DNA from: Eubacteriales bacterium
GTDB taxonomy: Bacteria > Bacillota > Clostridia > Oscillospirales > Oscillospiraceae
Direction: 5' to 3'
Length of the DNA: 64,000 nt
Assembly: GCA_030536515.1 (NCBI GenBank)
Contig: JAUNPV010000004.1
Location: forward strand, 62,001 to 126,000
Numbering within the stretch: position 1 is the stretch's first letter; every line of letters begins with the position of its first letter. Positions 23,239-31,457 of this stretch are shown piece by piece. The position numbers and the translations under genes are program-made. Below the pieces are notes generated by a model, which was not told the DNA's origin, did no database searches, and saw nothing but the letters and a program-made list of their open reading frames with translations.

Positions 23239-23990
23239 AATTCATTTCCTGGAATGTAAACGGCCTGCGGGCCTGCGTCGGCAAGGGCTTTGCCGATTAT
23301 TTCCATGAGGCGGACGCGGATTTTTTCTGCTTGCAGGAAACAAAATTGCAGGCAGGGCAGATTGACCTGGACCTGCCCGGCTATCACCAGTTCTGGAGCT
23401 ACGCCGAGAAGAAGGGCTACTCCGGCACGGCGGTCTTTGCCAGGGAGGCTCCCCTGTCCGTGAGCTATGGGGTGGGCGTGCCGGAGCTGGACACCGAGGG
23501 GCGGCTTATCACCCTGGAATACCCGGATTTCTACCTGGTCACCTGCTACACCCCCAACGCCCAGCAGGAGCTGGCCCGGCTGGACCACCGGCTGAAATGG
23601 GATGCGGCCTTCCGCCATCACCTGTGCGCCCTGGACCGGGTAAAACCGGTGGTGGCCTGCGGCGATTTGAACGTGGCCCATCAGGAAATCGACCTGAAAA
23701 ATCCCGGCTCCAACCGGGGAAACGCAGGCTTCTCCGACGAGGAGCGGGCCAGCTTTGGCGCATTGCTGGAAAGCGGCTTTACCGACAGCTTCCGGCATCT
23801 GTACCCGGACCGCACCGGGGCCTACAGCTGGTGGAGCTACCGGTTCAACGCCCGGAAGAACAACGCCGGCTGGCGCATCGACTATTTTCTGGTGTCCGAC
23901 CGTCTCTGCGGCAGCATCACAGCCGCCGCCATCCACAGCCACATCACCGGCTCCGACCACTGCCCGGTGGAGGTGGATTTGGAATTCTAA
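23235..23990 (+). CDS. xth: Exodeoxyribonuclease III / AP endonuclease
   Basis: The protein has 251 residues of the ExoIII (AP endonuclease 1) class, which cuts at abasic sites. Motifs are SWNVNGLRA (6-13), LQETKL (about 34-39), the GDLNVAHQEIDL active-site block, YSWWSYRFNARKNNAGWRIDYF and the C-terminal SDHCPV. Length is typical. It is the last gene of the comEA-regulator-kinase-lipoprotein unit, followed by a strong terminator. Confidence 0.95.
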   Translation: MKFISWNVNGLRACVGKGFADYFHEADADFFCLQETKLQAGQIDLDLPGYHQFWSYAEKKGYSGTAVFAREAPLSVSYGVGVPELDTEGRLITLEYPDFYLVTCYTPNAQQELARLDHRLKWDAAFRHHLCALDRVKPVVACGDLNVAHQEIDLKNPGSNRGNAGFSDEERASFGALLESGFTDSFRHLYPDRTGAYSWWSYRFNARKNNAGWRIDYFLVSDRLCGSITAAAIHSHITGSDHCPVEVDLEF

Positions 23991-23992
23991 AC

Positions 23993-24038
23993 AAATATCA
24001 TTGCGGGCCGGCGCTAACGCCGGCCCGCAATGATATTT
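23993..24038. terminator. Long perfect bidirectional terminator
   Basis: A 21-bp perfect stem (23993-24013 and 24018-24038) with a CTAA loop, GC-rich in the middle and A/T at the base, separates the convergent xth and 24038-24415 genes. Its last base belongs to the stop codon of the minus-strand gene. Confidence 0.9.
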
Positions 24039-24415
24039 TACAGCATGATTCCGATTTGACCGTTTTTCTTGACCAGGTAGCCGTCCTTCAGACGTTCCAG
24101 GTAGGAAAAGGGCTCCTCCGGGCTGATGGGGACGAAGGTTCCCGTGGGCCGGTCGTGGCGGGGGATGATGAGAAACCTTGGCTCCTCCCCCTTCAGCCGC
24201 TTAATTGGGACCCGGGTGTCCAGACCGAAGCCCCCGTCCATGGGCACCAGTACCCCCAGGTTTTCCCGTCCGTCCCGCCACCGGACCTCCAGCCGGCACA
24301 CCACCGACCCGGTCAACCGGCACCGGCAGTGAAAGGCATAGTAAAGCCCCTGGCGCAGCACCTGCACCTTCCCCACCTGGTCAGACCCAAAATAAACGCC
24401 GTAGCTTCCTTCCAT
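24038..24415 (-). CDS. Conserved-looking protein of unknown function
   Basis: The protein has 125 residues, MEGSYGVYFGSDQVGKVQV onward. It is rich in beta-strand patterns (LYYAFHCRCRLTGSVVCRLEVRW) with no signal peptide or membrane segment. I do not recognise a family. The start at 24415 is supported by GAGGTGG; the frame extends upstream through a repeat element and that part was excluded. It ends in the terminator shared with xth. Confidence 0.7.
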   Translation of the reverse strand: MEGSYGVYFGSDQVGKVQVLRQGLYYAFHCRCRLTGSVVCRLEVRWRDGRENLGVLVPMDGGFGLDTRVPIKRLKGEEPRFLIIPRHDRPTGTFVPISPEEPFSYLERLKDGYLVKKNGQIGIML

Positions 24416-24472
24416 ATGTACCACCTCTTGGTGAAGGGTATGCAGATAGAAGCGTCCATATACTAAAACGTA

Positions 24473-24615
24473 TGTCATTGCGAAGCCAGTGCTCACACTG
24501 GCTGTGGCAATCCGTTCTTTCTCATTTTTCAAAGATAAAATGAGCTGCCTAGTGTGAACACCATGCAGTGGGGATGCGGATTGCGAACCAGTCTTCGGAC
24601 TGGTTCGCAATGACA
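24473..24615. repeat. TGTCATTGCGA inverted-repeat element, copy 2 (143 bp)
   Basis: The ends are TGTCATTGCGAAGCCAGT and ACTGGTTCGCAATGACA, with an inner TGGCAATCCG block and CCAGT/ACTGG hairpins. It ends 10 bases behind the mazF stop codon. See copies at 6429-6638 and 30422-30532. Confidence 0.85.
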
Positions 24616-24625
24616 TTCTGTTTTT

Positions 24626-24994
24626 TTAACTGAATCGTCCGCCGTGGAGGCCGAAGCTGACGGCGATGGCGTCGTCTACCTGGGACATCTGCTTTTCGTC
24701 CAAATGGCCCATGTGCTCCCGGAGGCGGCGCTTGTCGATGGTGCGGATCTGCTCCAGGAGGATGATGGAGTCCTTGCTGAGCCCTACGCTGCCTCCGGCG
24801 ATGTTGATATGGGTGGGCAGCCGGGCCTTTCCCGTCTGGCTGGTGATGGCGGCGGCGATTACCGTGGGAGAATGGCGGTTGCCGGTATCATTTTGTACAA
24901 TCAGGACCGGGCGGGTTCCCCCCTGCTCGCTTCCTACCACAGGCGACAGGTCTGCGTAAAATATGTCGCCCCGTTTTACATTCCCTTCTGTCAT
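24626..24994 (-). CDS. mazF: MazF/EndoA-type endoribonuclease, no antitoxin gene visible
   Basis: This is an RNA-cleaving toxin of the PemK/MazF fold. The protein has 122 residues: VKRGDIFYADLSPVVGSEQGGTRPVLIVQND (about 5-35), ITSQTGKARLPTHI, LLEQIRTIDKRRL. It is close to the Bacillus EndoA type. The start at 24994 uses a GGAG 10-11 bases upstream. No antitoxin gene of the usual small type lies immediately upstream or downstream; the next genes are a hypothetical protein and a lipoprotein. The antitoxin may be elsewhere. Confidence 0.9.
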   Translation of the reverse strand: MTEGNVKRGDIFYADLSPVVGSEQGGTRPVLIVQNDTGNRHSPTVIAAAITSQTGKARLPTHINIAGGSVGLSKDSIILLEQIRTIDKRRLREHMGHLDEKQMSQVDDAIAVSFGLHGGRFS

Positions 24995-25129
24995 TTGCTT
25001 CACGCTCCGTGCATAATTCCCTGCGCTACCCTTTTTCCTATGTAACGCAGTGATTGTATTGTGCCACAAATCCGATGAAAATATACGGTGCAGCCTTCAC
25101 AATATCCTATGCCCGGATGCGCCCGGAGG

Positions 25130-25690
25130 TTACGTGATAACAACGTTTTTGATGACAAGCGACACAATCCGCTTTTGGCCGTAGAGGATGTCCGCCCGGG
25201 CGGGAAGGTCCTGGCAATCCAGCCAGATATCCAGGTGGAGGGCATCGTCCCGGTAGCTGTCGTCCATGGACAGGCGGATAAGCCCATCCTCGGTGGAGGC
25301 GGCAGTGAGGCAGCCGCTGCGCAGAGTCTTCAGCAGCACCCAGGGGCTGCTGACGGGGGATATCTGCCCCTCGGCCAGCAGGTCAAACTGGAGGGCCGTG
25401 CCGTCAAAGGTCAGGCTGCCCCCCTGGGCCCCAGCGGCGCCGGTGATGCCCGCCAGGGTCTCCGGGGCGGTGACGGTGAAGCTAAGACTCCCCGCTGCAT
25501 CCGCCTGGCAGGCCATGGAGAAGTCGTAGAGCCTGTCCCCGTAGTCCGCCGTAATCTGCGCATCAAAGCACACCTTCTCCGCCCGGAGCAGCCTGGTGCG
25601 CAGGGCCATTCCGGTTTCGAGGGCCCGGTCTTGGTGGGAGCAGCCGCAGAGCATCAGCACGCACACGGCCAGAACCGCCAGCTTTTTCAT
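25130..25690 (-). CDS. Lipoprotein of unknown function
   Basis: The protein has 186 residues with lipobox (VLMLCGCSHQ). The rest alternates short strands with acidic residues (CFDAQITADYGDRLYDFSM, LSFTVTAPETLAGITG), resembling an outer-leaflet beta-rich domain such as those that bind sporulation or lipid partners. I do not recognise the family. It starts 12 bases after the stop of nnrD, so the two genes are likely co-transcribed. Confidence 0.75.
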   Translation of the reverse strand: MKKLAVLAVCVLMLCGCSHQDRALETGMALRTRLLRAEKVCFDAQITADYGDRLYDFSMACQADAAGSLSFTVTAPETLAGITGAAGAQGGSLTFDGTALQFDLLAEGQISPVSSPWVLLKTLRSGCLTAASTEDGLIRLSMDDSYRDDALHLDIWLDCQDLPARADILYGQKRIVSLVIKNVVIT

Positions 25691-25701
25691 ACAATTCCGC
25701 C

Positions 25702-26523
25702 TTATTTCAGTAGTCGGGGAAGGACATTCAGCATATCCGTCGGCAGCATCCCATACTGGCCCAGGGTCCGGGCGCATTCATCTCCGGCGGCCCCGTGAAG
25801 CCAGGCCCCGCAGGCAGCGGCCTCCAAAGGCGCAATTCCCGCCCCCAGCAGGGCGGTGATAATGCCGGACAGCACGTCCCCGCTGCCGCCCACCGCCATG
25901 CCGGGGTTCCCGGTATGGTTTCGGTAGGCTGTTTTTCCGTCGGTGATGCAGGTGTCATGGCCTTTCAGCAGCACGATACAGCCGTATTCCCGGGCAAAGT
26001 CCCCGGGCTCCCCGCCCCCCAGCCGGGCAAACTCCCCGGCGTGGGGCGTCAGCACCGTGGGGGCAGCCCTTCCACGCAGTATATCCCTATGCGCCGCCAG
26101 CACATTTATGCCGTCGGCATCCAGAACCACAGGGCAGCGGGCGTTTTCCAGCACCGCCTGCACCACGGCCAGGGTTCCCACCGACTGGCCCAGGCCGCAG
26201 CCCACAAGGACGGCATCCATCCGGGGCAGCCTTGCAAGAATTTCCGGCACGGCCTCCTCGCCCAGCATTCCCCCTGCATCCGCCAGCGGGAACACCACCG
26301 GCTCATGGAGCTTCACCGCCTCGATGGCATAAATGCTTTCGGGGACCCCCAGAAACACCAGCCCCGCCCCGGCCCGCAATGCCCCCATGGCCGCCAGATA
26401 CGCCGCTCCGGTATACCCCCGGCTGCCGCACAGCAGCAGAACTTTCCCGCAGGTGCCCTTGTGGGCATCGGGGCTCCGGTCCGGGAGGAGGTCCAAAACC
26501 GCATCGTGGTTCAGAATTTTCAT
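25702..26523 (-). CDS. nnrD: ADP-dependent (S)-NAD(P)H-hydrate dehydratase
   Basis: This enzyme repairs hydrated NAD(P)H using ADP. The protein has 273 residues of the ribokinase-like YjeF C-terminal class: KGTCGKVLLLCGSRGYTGAAYLAA near the N-terminus, VVLDADGINVLA, TPHAGEFARL and NPGMAVGGSGDVLSGIITALL near the C-terminus. The epimerase half found in fused YjeF proteins is absent. The start at 26523 follows AAAGGAAAGGCGG. It has its own promoter diverging from the pheST leader. Confidence 0.93.
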   Translation of the reverse strand: MKILNHDAVLDLLPDRSPDAHKGTCGKVLLLCGSRGYTGAAYLAAMGALRAGAGLVFLGVPESIYAIEAVKLHEPVVFPLADAGGMLGEEAVPEILARLPRMDAVLVGCGLGQSVGTLAVVQAVLENARCPVVLDADGINVLAAHRDILRGRAAPTVLTPHAGEFARLGGGEPGDFAREYGCIVLLKGHDTCITDGKTAYRNHTGNPGMAVGGSGDVLSGIITALLGAGIAPLEAAACGAWLHGAAGDECARTLGQYGMLPTDMLNVLPRLLK

Positions 26524-26548
26524 GGTATCCCGCCTTTCCTTTTCTTTT

Positions 26549-26577
26549 ATTATAGTCCTCCTGCCGCAGATTGTCCA
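26549..26577 (-). promoter_or_regulatory. nnrD promoter
   Basis: On the minus strand TGGACA (26577-26572) and TATAAT (26554-26549) are 17 bases apart, 26 bases before the nnrD start. Confidence 0.8.
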
Positions 26578-26639
26578 TCGGCAATTCTCCGCCTGTGTAC
26601 AATTCCGTTGCCGCCCTTGAGAAAAAATGCAAAAAGGGC

Positions 26640-26668
26640 TTGCACTTTCCATCGGGATGTGCTAGGAT
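26640..26668 (+). promoter_or_regulatory. pheST promoter
   Basis: TTGCAC (26640-26645) and TAGGAT (26663-26668) are separated by 17 bases, just upstream of the T-box leader. Confidence 0.6.
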
Positions 26669-26674
26669 AACAGG

Positions 26675-26940
26675 GATATTTCAAAAGCTGCGATTGGGCT
26701 GCCTTGTGTTGGTTTGCGTGGTCAGCGAGAGCGGGATGGTGGGAGCCGCTTGCGTGCAATGCCGGGCTTTCTCCCAGGAGCTGCCGCCTGAAGGTTTTTC
26801 TGGTAGGGTGCGCCGGGTGACTCCGTTATGGGTTGCGAGCGTAAATGCGCTTCTAAGCTGCGCCTTTTGGCGAAAAAGCGGGTGGTACCGCGGAAGGATT
26901 GCCTTTCGTCCCGGTTGTCGGGATGGAAGGTATTTTTATT
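26675..26940 (+). promoter_or_regulatory. T-box riboswitch of pheST
   Basis: The leader carries the T-box sequence TGGTACCGCG (26883-26892). A terminator follows with CCTTTCGTCCCG/CGGGATGGAAGG (26902-26913 and 26919-26930) and a T-rich tail. The Stem I AG-rich bulge is at CGAGAGCGGGATGG (about 26728-26741). A candidate specifier codon TTC (Phe) lies at 26769-26771, next to CTCCCA, which pairs with TGGGAG. Uncharged tRNA-Phe binding would prevent termination and switch on pheST. Confidence 0.9.
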
Positions 26941-26963
26941 TTCCCAAATTTGGAGGAATCAAC

Positions 26964-28007
26964 ATGAAAGAACAATTAGAGCAGATCAAATGTCATGCTC
27001 TGGCGGCGCTGGATGCTGCCGACGCTCCTGCCGCTCTGGAGGAGCTGCGGGTCAAACTGCTGGGCAAAAAGGGCGAGCTCACCGCCGTGCTCAAGCAGAT
27101 GGGCAAGCTGAGTCCCGAAGAGCGGCCTGTCATGGGCCAGATTGCCAACGCCGTCCGGGCGGAGATTGAAAAGAAGCTGGAGGACCGGAAAGCTGCCATC
27201 CACGCCGCCGCTCTGGAGGCCAAGCTGGCCGCCGAGGCCATTGACGTGACCATCCCCGGTGACAGCTTCCCCGTGGGCCATCAGCACCCCATGAACCAGG
27301 TGCTCCAGCAGATTAAGGACATCTTCGTGGGCCTGGGCTACCAGGTGGTGGACGGCCCCGAAATCGAGCTGGCCAGCTACAACTTCACCCGGCTGAACAT
27401 CGAGGAGGGCCACCCCTCCCGGGACCGGTCCGACACCTTCTATTTTAATGACGACGACTCCGTGCTGCTTCGGACCCAGACCAGCCCCATGCAGATTCGG
27501 GTCATGGAAAACGCCAAGCCCCCCATCTGCATCCTTGCCCCCGGCCGGGTGTTCCGGAAGGACGAGGCCGATGCCACCCACTCCCCCATGTTCCATCAGA
27601 TCGAGGGTCTGGTGGTGGATGAGCACATCACCATGGGCGATTTGAAGGGAGCCCTCATCACCATGATGCAGAAGATCTACGGCCAGGACGCCACCATGCG
27701 CTTCCGTCCCCACCACTTCCCCTTCACCGAGCCCAGCTGTGAAATGGATATGCAGTGCCACAAGTGCCACGGCACCGGCGAAATCGACGGCCAGGTCTGC
27801 TCCACCTGCCACGGTGAGGGCTGGATTGAGCTGCTGGGTGCCGGCATGGTCCACCCGGAGGTCCTGCGGGGCTGCGGCATCGACCCGGAGAAGTACTCCG
27901 GCTTCGCCTTCGGCATGGGTCTGGAGCGGACGGCCATGGGCCGTATGCGCATCAACGACCTGCGGCTGATTTTCGACAACGACGTTCGGTTCCTGAACCA
28001 GTTCTGA
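26964..28007 (+). CDS. pheS: Phenylalanyl-tRNA synthetase alpha subunit
   Basis: This is the catalytic subunit charging tRNA-Phe. The protein has 347 residues. An N-terminal coiled coil (to about 90) is followed by class II motifs: motif 1 around HPMNQVLQQIKDIF, motif 2 FRKDEADATHSPMFHQIEG and motif 3 GFAFGMGLERTAM. A zinc-type CxxCxGxG insertion (CHKCHGTG...CSTCHGEGW) sits before motif 3, as in many bacteria. The start has TGGAGGAATCAAC upstream. It is controlled by the T-box leader. Confidence 0.96.
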   Translation: MKEQLEQIKCHALAALDAADAPAALEELRVKLLGKKGELTAVLKQMGKLSPEERPVMGQIANAVRAEIEKKLEDRKAAIHAAALEAKLAAEAIDVTIPGDSFPVGHQHPMNQVLQQIKDIFVGLGYQVVDGPEIELASYNFTRLNIEEGHPSRDRSDTFYFNDDDSVLLRTQTSPMQIRVMENAKPPICILAPGRVFRKDEADATHSPMFHQIEGLVVDEHITMGDLKGALITMMQKIYGQDATMRFRPHHFPFTEPSCEMDMQCHKCHGTGEIDGQVCSTCHGEGWIELLGAGMVHPEVLRGCGIDPEKYSGFAFGMGLERTAMGRMRINDLRLIFDNDVRFLNQF

Positions 28008-28022
28008 TAGGAGGGATTGACA

Positions 28023-30410
28023 ATGAAGCTCAACAGAAAATGGCTGAATGAAGAATTCGTGGACCTGTCCCAGGTTTCCGACAAGGATTTTGTGGAGACC
28101 ATGACGGTTTTCGGTCAGAAGGTGGAAACCTACGAGCGCATGGACGCCGAGATTAAAAACGTGGTGGTGGGCAAGGTAGTGTCCATGGTGGCCCATCCCA
28201 ACTCTGACCATATGTTTATCTGCCAGGTGGACGTGGGCGGCGCAGAGCCGGTGCAGATTGTCACCGGCGCACAGAACGTCCACGAGGGGGACCTGGTCCC
28301 CGCCGCGCTGCACAACTCCTGGCTCCCCGGCGGCGTGCACATCACCAAGGGTAAGCTCCGGGGCGAAATCTCCAACGGAATGCTCTGCTCCTTTGCGGAG
28401 CTGGGCCTGACCCAGAACGACCTGCCGGGGGCCTACGCCGACGGCATCTGGATTCTGAACGACGAGGACTGCCGGATTGGCCAGGACATCAACCTGGTCA
28501 TCGGCAACGACGACACCGTTGTGGACTTTGAAATCACCAACAACCGGCCCGACTGCTACTCCATCATGGGCCTGGCCCGGGAGGCTGCCGCCGCCTTTGC
28601 CCTGCCCATGCGCCACCACGAGCCTGTGGTTCATGGCAGCGATGCCGGGGATATCTACGACTATCTGGATGTGGACGTGCCTGCCGCCGAGCTGTGCAAC
28701 CGCTACTCCTCCCGGATGGTGGCCAATGTGAAAATCGGCCCCTCCCCCAAGTGGATGCGCCAGCGCTTAAGAGCCAACGGCGTCCGGCCCATCAACAACA
28801 TCGTGGACATCACCAACTACGTCATGCTGGAATACGGCCAGCCCATGCACGCCTTTGACTACCGCTATGTGGGCGACAGGAAGATTATCGTCCGGGAAGC
28901 CGAGGAGGGCGAGACCCTGACTACCCTGGACGGCACCGTCCGGACCCTGAAGGCGGGAATGCTGGTCATTGCCGACGAGCACCGGGCCATCGGCCTGGCC
29001 GGCATTATGGGCGGCGAGAACTCCGAAATCATGGACGACACCACCATGGTGGTCTTTGAATCCGCCAACTTCAACGGCACCTCCATCCGCCAGACCGCTC
29101 TGGCGCTGGGAATGCGGACCGAGGCCTCCGGCAAATTCGAAAAGAGCCTGGACCCCATGATGACCGTTCCCGCTGTCCAGCGGGCCTGCGAGCTGGTGGA
29201 GCTGCTGGGCTGCGGCGACGTGCTGGGCGGCACCATTGACATCATCAACTATGTGCCCGAGGAAAAGACCGTGCCTCTGGAGGTGGACAAAATCAACCGC
29301 CTGCTGGGCACCGATATCTCCCGGGAGGATATGGTCAAGTATCTGAACCGGCTGGAGATTCCCGTGGAGGGCAATGAAATTCTGGTTCCCTCCTTCCGGC
29401 CCGACCTGAACCTGATGGCGGACATTGCCGAGGAGGTGGGCCGGTCCTACGGCTACAACGAGATTCCCACCACCGCCTTCAAGACCTCCACCCAGGGCGG
29501 CTATTCCCCGGAGATGAAGGTAGAGGCCAAGGCAGGCACTCTGTGCCGGGCCATGGGCTACAGCGAAATCATCACCTACTCCTTCGTGTCTCCTCTGGTT
29601 TTCGACCAGATTCGGCTGCCCCAGGACTCCCCCCTGCGCAACGCCATGCGGATTCAGAACCCCCTGGGCGAGGACACCTCCATCATGCGCACCATCGCCC
29701 TGCCCTCCATGCTGGAAATTCTCTCCCGGAACTTTGCCTACCACAACAAGGCCGCCAAGCTCTACGAGCTGGCAAAGATTTACCTGCCTGTGGAAGGCCA
29801 GGCCCTGCCCGATGAGCCTAAGATGCTGCTGCTGGGCACCTACGGTGCCGGGGAGACCTTCTTCACCCTGAAGGGCGAAATTGAGGCGGTGTTCACCGGC
29901 CTGCGGCTGCACAAAGCCGCCTACCGGGCCGTCACCGACAACCCCAGCTATCACCCCGGCCGGTGCGCCGAAATCTCCATGGACGGCGAGGTTGTGGGTG
30001 TCATGGGCCAGGTCCATCCCCTGGTCGCCAAGAACTACGGGATTGACGGCGAGGTCTACTGCGCCGAAATCAGCTTCACCAAGCTCCTGTCCCACCAGCT
30101 GCCCGACCCCACCTACGCCCCCCTGCCCAAGTACCCCACGGTGCTGCGGGACCTGGCGCTGGTCTGCGACGAGGCCGTCACCGTGGCCCAGGTGGAGGAT
30201 GTCATCACCGCCGCTGCCGGAAAGCTGCTGCGGGACACCAAGCTGTTCGACATCTACCGGGGCGTTGGCGTGCCCGAGGGCAAAAAGAGCATGGCCTTCT
30301 CCCTGGCCCTCCGGGCCGACGACCGGACCCTCACCGACGCCGACTCCGAGGGGGTTGTCGCCAAGGTGCTGGCGGCTTTGAAGGAGAAGCTGGACGCAAC
30401 CCTGCGCTAA
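28023..30410 (+). CDS. pheT: Phenylalanyl-tRNA synthetase beta subunit
   Basis: The protein has 795 residues. An N-terminal tRNA-binding OB domain (GKVVSMVAHPNSDHMFICQVDVG, about 41-63) is followed by B3/B4 editing domain (RPINNIVDITNYVMLEYGQPMHAFD), B5 domain, the catalytic-like core and a C-terminal ferredoxin-fold anticodon domain (YPTVLRDLALVCDEAVTVAQV). The ATG at 28023 is preferred over the TTG six bases earlier because AGGAGGG is best spaced. It lies 15 bases behind pheS. Confidence 0.96.
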   Translation: MKLNRKWLNEEFVDLSQVSDKDFVETMTVFGQKVETYERMDAEIKNVVVGKVVSMVAHPNSDHMFICQVDVGGAEPVQIVTGAQNVHEGDLVPAALHNSWLPGGVHITKGKLRGEISNGMLCSFAELGLTQNDLPGAYADGIWILNDEDCRIGQDINLVIGNDDTVVDFEITNNRPDCYSIMGLAREAAAAFALPMRHHEPVVHGSDAGDIYDYLDVDVPAAELCNRYSSRMVANVKIGPSPKWMRQRLRANGVRPINNIVDITNYVMLEYGQPMHAFDYRYVGDRKIIVREAEEGETLTTLDGTVRTLKAGMLVIADEHRAIGLAGIMGGENSEIMDDTTMVVFESANFNGTSIRQTALALGMRTEASGKFEKSLDPMMTVPAVQRACELVELLGCGDVLGGTIDIINYVPEEKTVPLEVDKINRLLGTDISREDMVKYLNRLEIPVEGNEILVPSFRPDLNLMADIAEEVGRSYGYNEIPTTAFKTSTQGGYSPEMKVEAKAGTLCRAMGYSEIITYSFVSPLVFDQIRLPQDSPLRNAMRIQNPLGEDTSIMRTIALPSMLEILSRNFAYHNKAAKLYELAKIYLPVEGQALPDEPKMLLLGTYGAGETFFTLKGEIEAVFTGLRLHKAAYRAVTDNPSYHPGRCAEISMDGEVVGVMGQVHPLVAKNYGIDGEVYCAEISFTKLLSHQLPDPTYAPLPKYPTVLRDLALVCDEAVTVAQVEDVITAAAGKLLRDTKLFDIYRGVGVPEGKKSMAFSLALRADDRTLTDADSEGVVAKVLAALKEKLDATLR

Positions 30411-30421
30411 AAAATCCACCC

Positions 30422-30532
30422 TGTCATTGCGAACCAGTGCCTCAGCACTGGTGTGGCAATCCGAATCCCCATGTACCACGTAAGGGAGAACGGATTGCCA
30501 CAGCCAGTGTGCCCACTGGCTTCGCAATGACA
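30422..30532. repeat. TGTCATTGCGA inverted-repeat element, copy 3 (111 bp)
   Basis: The ends are TGTCATTGCGAACCAGTG and CACTGGCTTCGCAATGACA, with an inner TGGCAATCCG/CGGATTGCCA pair. It begins 11 bases behind the pheT stop codon. Confidence 0.85.
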
Positions 30533-30579
30533 AGGTGCTGGATTTTGGGTAAATCACAAAAAATTTACCATTTCCGGGC

Positions 30580-30608
30580 TTTACAGCCTTGGCTTTTTGG
30601 ATTATAAT
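30580..30608 (+). promoter_or_regulatory. ireB promoter
   Basis: TTTACA (30580-30585) and TATAAT (30603-30608) are 17 bases apart, about 32 bases before the ireB start. Confidence 0.85.
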
Positions 30609-30640
30609 GTATCTATCTCTATAAAAGGAGGCCGCATACC

Positions 30641-30895
30641 ATGACAGATAAGGTTACACAGAAATTTACCGTTCCCAGCGATGATAAGGAAAGCATGAGG
30701 CAGATTCTTCGGAATGTGTACACGGCCTTGACAAAAAAGGGCTATAATCCTATCAACCAGATTGTGGGCTACCTGCTCACCGAGGACCCCACCTATATCA
30801 CCAACTACTCCGGTGCCCGCAGCATGATTTGCAAAATCGACCGGGACGAGCTGATGCAGGTGCTGGTGCGGGAATACCTGTTCGAAAAAGAGTAA
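30641..30895 (+). CDS. ireB: IreB family regulatory phosphoprotein (UPF0297)
   Basis: The protein has 84 residues: TQKFTVPSDDKESMRQILRNVYTALTKKGYNPINQIVGYLLTEDPTYI onward, nearly the whole family consensus. In Enterococcus IreB is phosphorylated by the PASTA kinase IreK and affects cephalosporin resistance. The start follows AAAGGAGG. It is monocistronic, with its own promoter and a perfect 15-bp hairpin behind it. A kinase-like gene is present at 46817-49591, but no direct link is shown. Confidence 0.93.
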   Translation: MTDKVTQKFTVPSDDKESMRQILRNVYTALTKKGYNPINQIVGYLLTEDPTYITNYSGARSMICKIDRDELMQVLVREYLFEKE

Positions 30896-30907
30896 CCAAC
30901 CCCACGC

Positions 30908-30939
30908 CACAGGGCTTTTGCCAAGGCAAAAGCCCTGTG
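30908..30939 (+). terminator. Hairpin behind ireB
   Basis: CACAGGGCTTTTGCC and GGCAAAAGCCCTGTG form a perfect 15-bp stem with an AA loop. The U-run is weak (ATTTGT). Confidence 0.6.
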
Positions 30940-31041
30940 ATTTGTACCTTGACAGCTGCATACTTTTTCCTCCGTCTTTGCCAATTCTTCCCATAATGTT
31001 ACGTAAACCTGCTTGATACCCAGGTTTGCACCACAAACTGC

Positions 31042-31070
31042 TTGACTTTTTAGTAACAATATGTTACAAT
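31042..31070 (+). promoter_or_regulatory. Promoter with overlapping palindrome upstream of 31102
   Basis: TTGACT (31042-31047) and TACAAT (31065-31070) are 17 bases apart. A palindrome GTAACA-ATA-TGTTAC (31053-31067) covers the spacer and the first half of the -10, as expected for a repressor operator. Confidence 0.6.
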
Positions 31071-31101
31071 TCAACTACAATTTCTTCAGGAGGTACCTAA
31101 C

Positions 31102-31392
31102 ATGGCTGACGAAAACGCCGTTCTGATGTATAAAGGTCGTCCGCTGATGCGGAAAGACAACCTGATTTACTACGGCTCCATGGCCGATAGCCACATTGTC
31201 CAGCTCCAGATTCTGGAAACCAAAAAGGTAAACGATATGGACCTGGCCACCCGTGTTTCCATCCAGCTGCAGCTGACCGACCCCGCTGCCAGAAGCCGGG
31301 ACCGGATCGTGAAAAAAAGCGAAAAAGACGGCCTCTACACCGCCCTTGACCTGGGCTGTGTGTGGCTGGAGCGCGCGCTGGCAGGAAAATAA
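31102..31392 (+). CDS. Small soluble protein of unknown function
   Basis: The protein has 96 residues: ENAVLMYKGRPLMRKDNLIYYGSMADSHIVQLQIL at the start, then a charged stretch (DPAARSRDRIVKKSEKDGLYTALDLG). It has no signal peptide or membrane segment. I do not recognise a family. It has a good AGGAGG site, its own promoter with a palindrome over the -10, and a small palindrome (CGTGACCTGAGGTCACG, 31405-31421) behind it. Location between ireB and a cell-wall hydrolase gives no firm hint. Confidence 0.8.
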   Translation: MADENAVLMYKGRPLMRKDNLIYYGSMADSHIVQLQILETKKVNDMDLATRVSIQLQLTDPAARSRDRIVKKSEKDGLYTALDLGCVWLERALAGK

Positions 31393-31457
31393 CCTGCCAG
31401 TTTCCGTGACCTGAGGTCACGTTTGAAAGAGAAAAGACGGAGGCAAAAGTATCAAGT

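Noticed and set aside
27739..27830. Independent zinc-finger insertion unusual for PheS
   Set aside because: A CxxC...CxxC insertion before motif 3 is normal in many bacterial PheS proteins.
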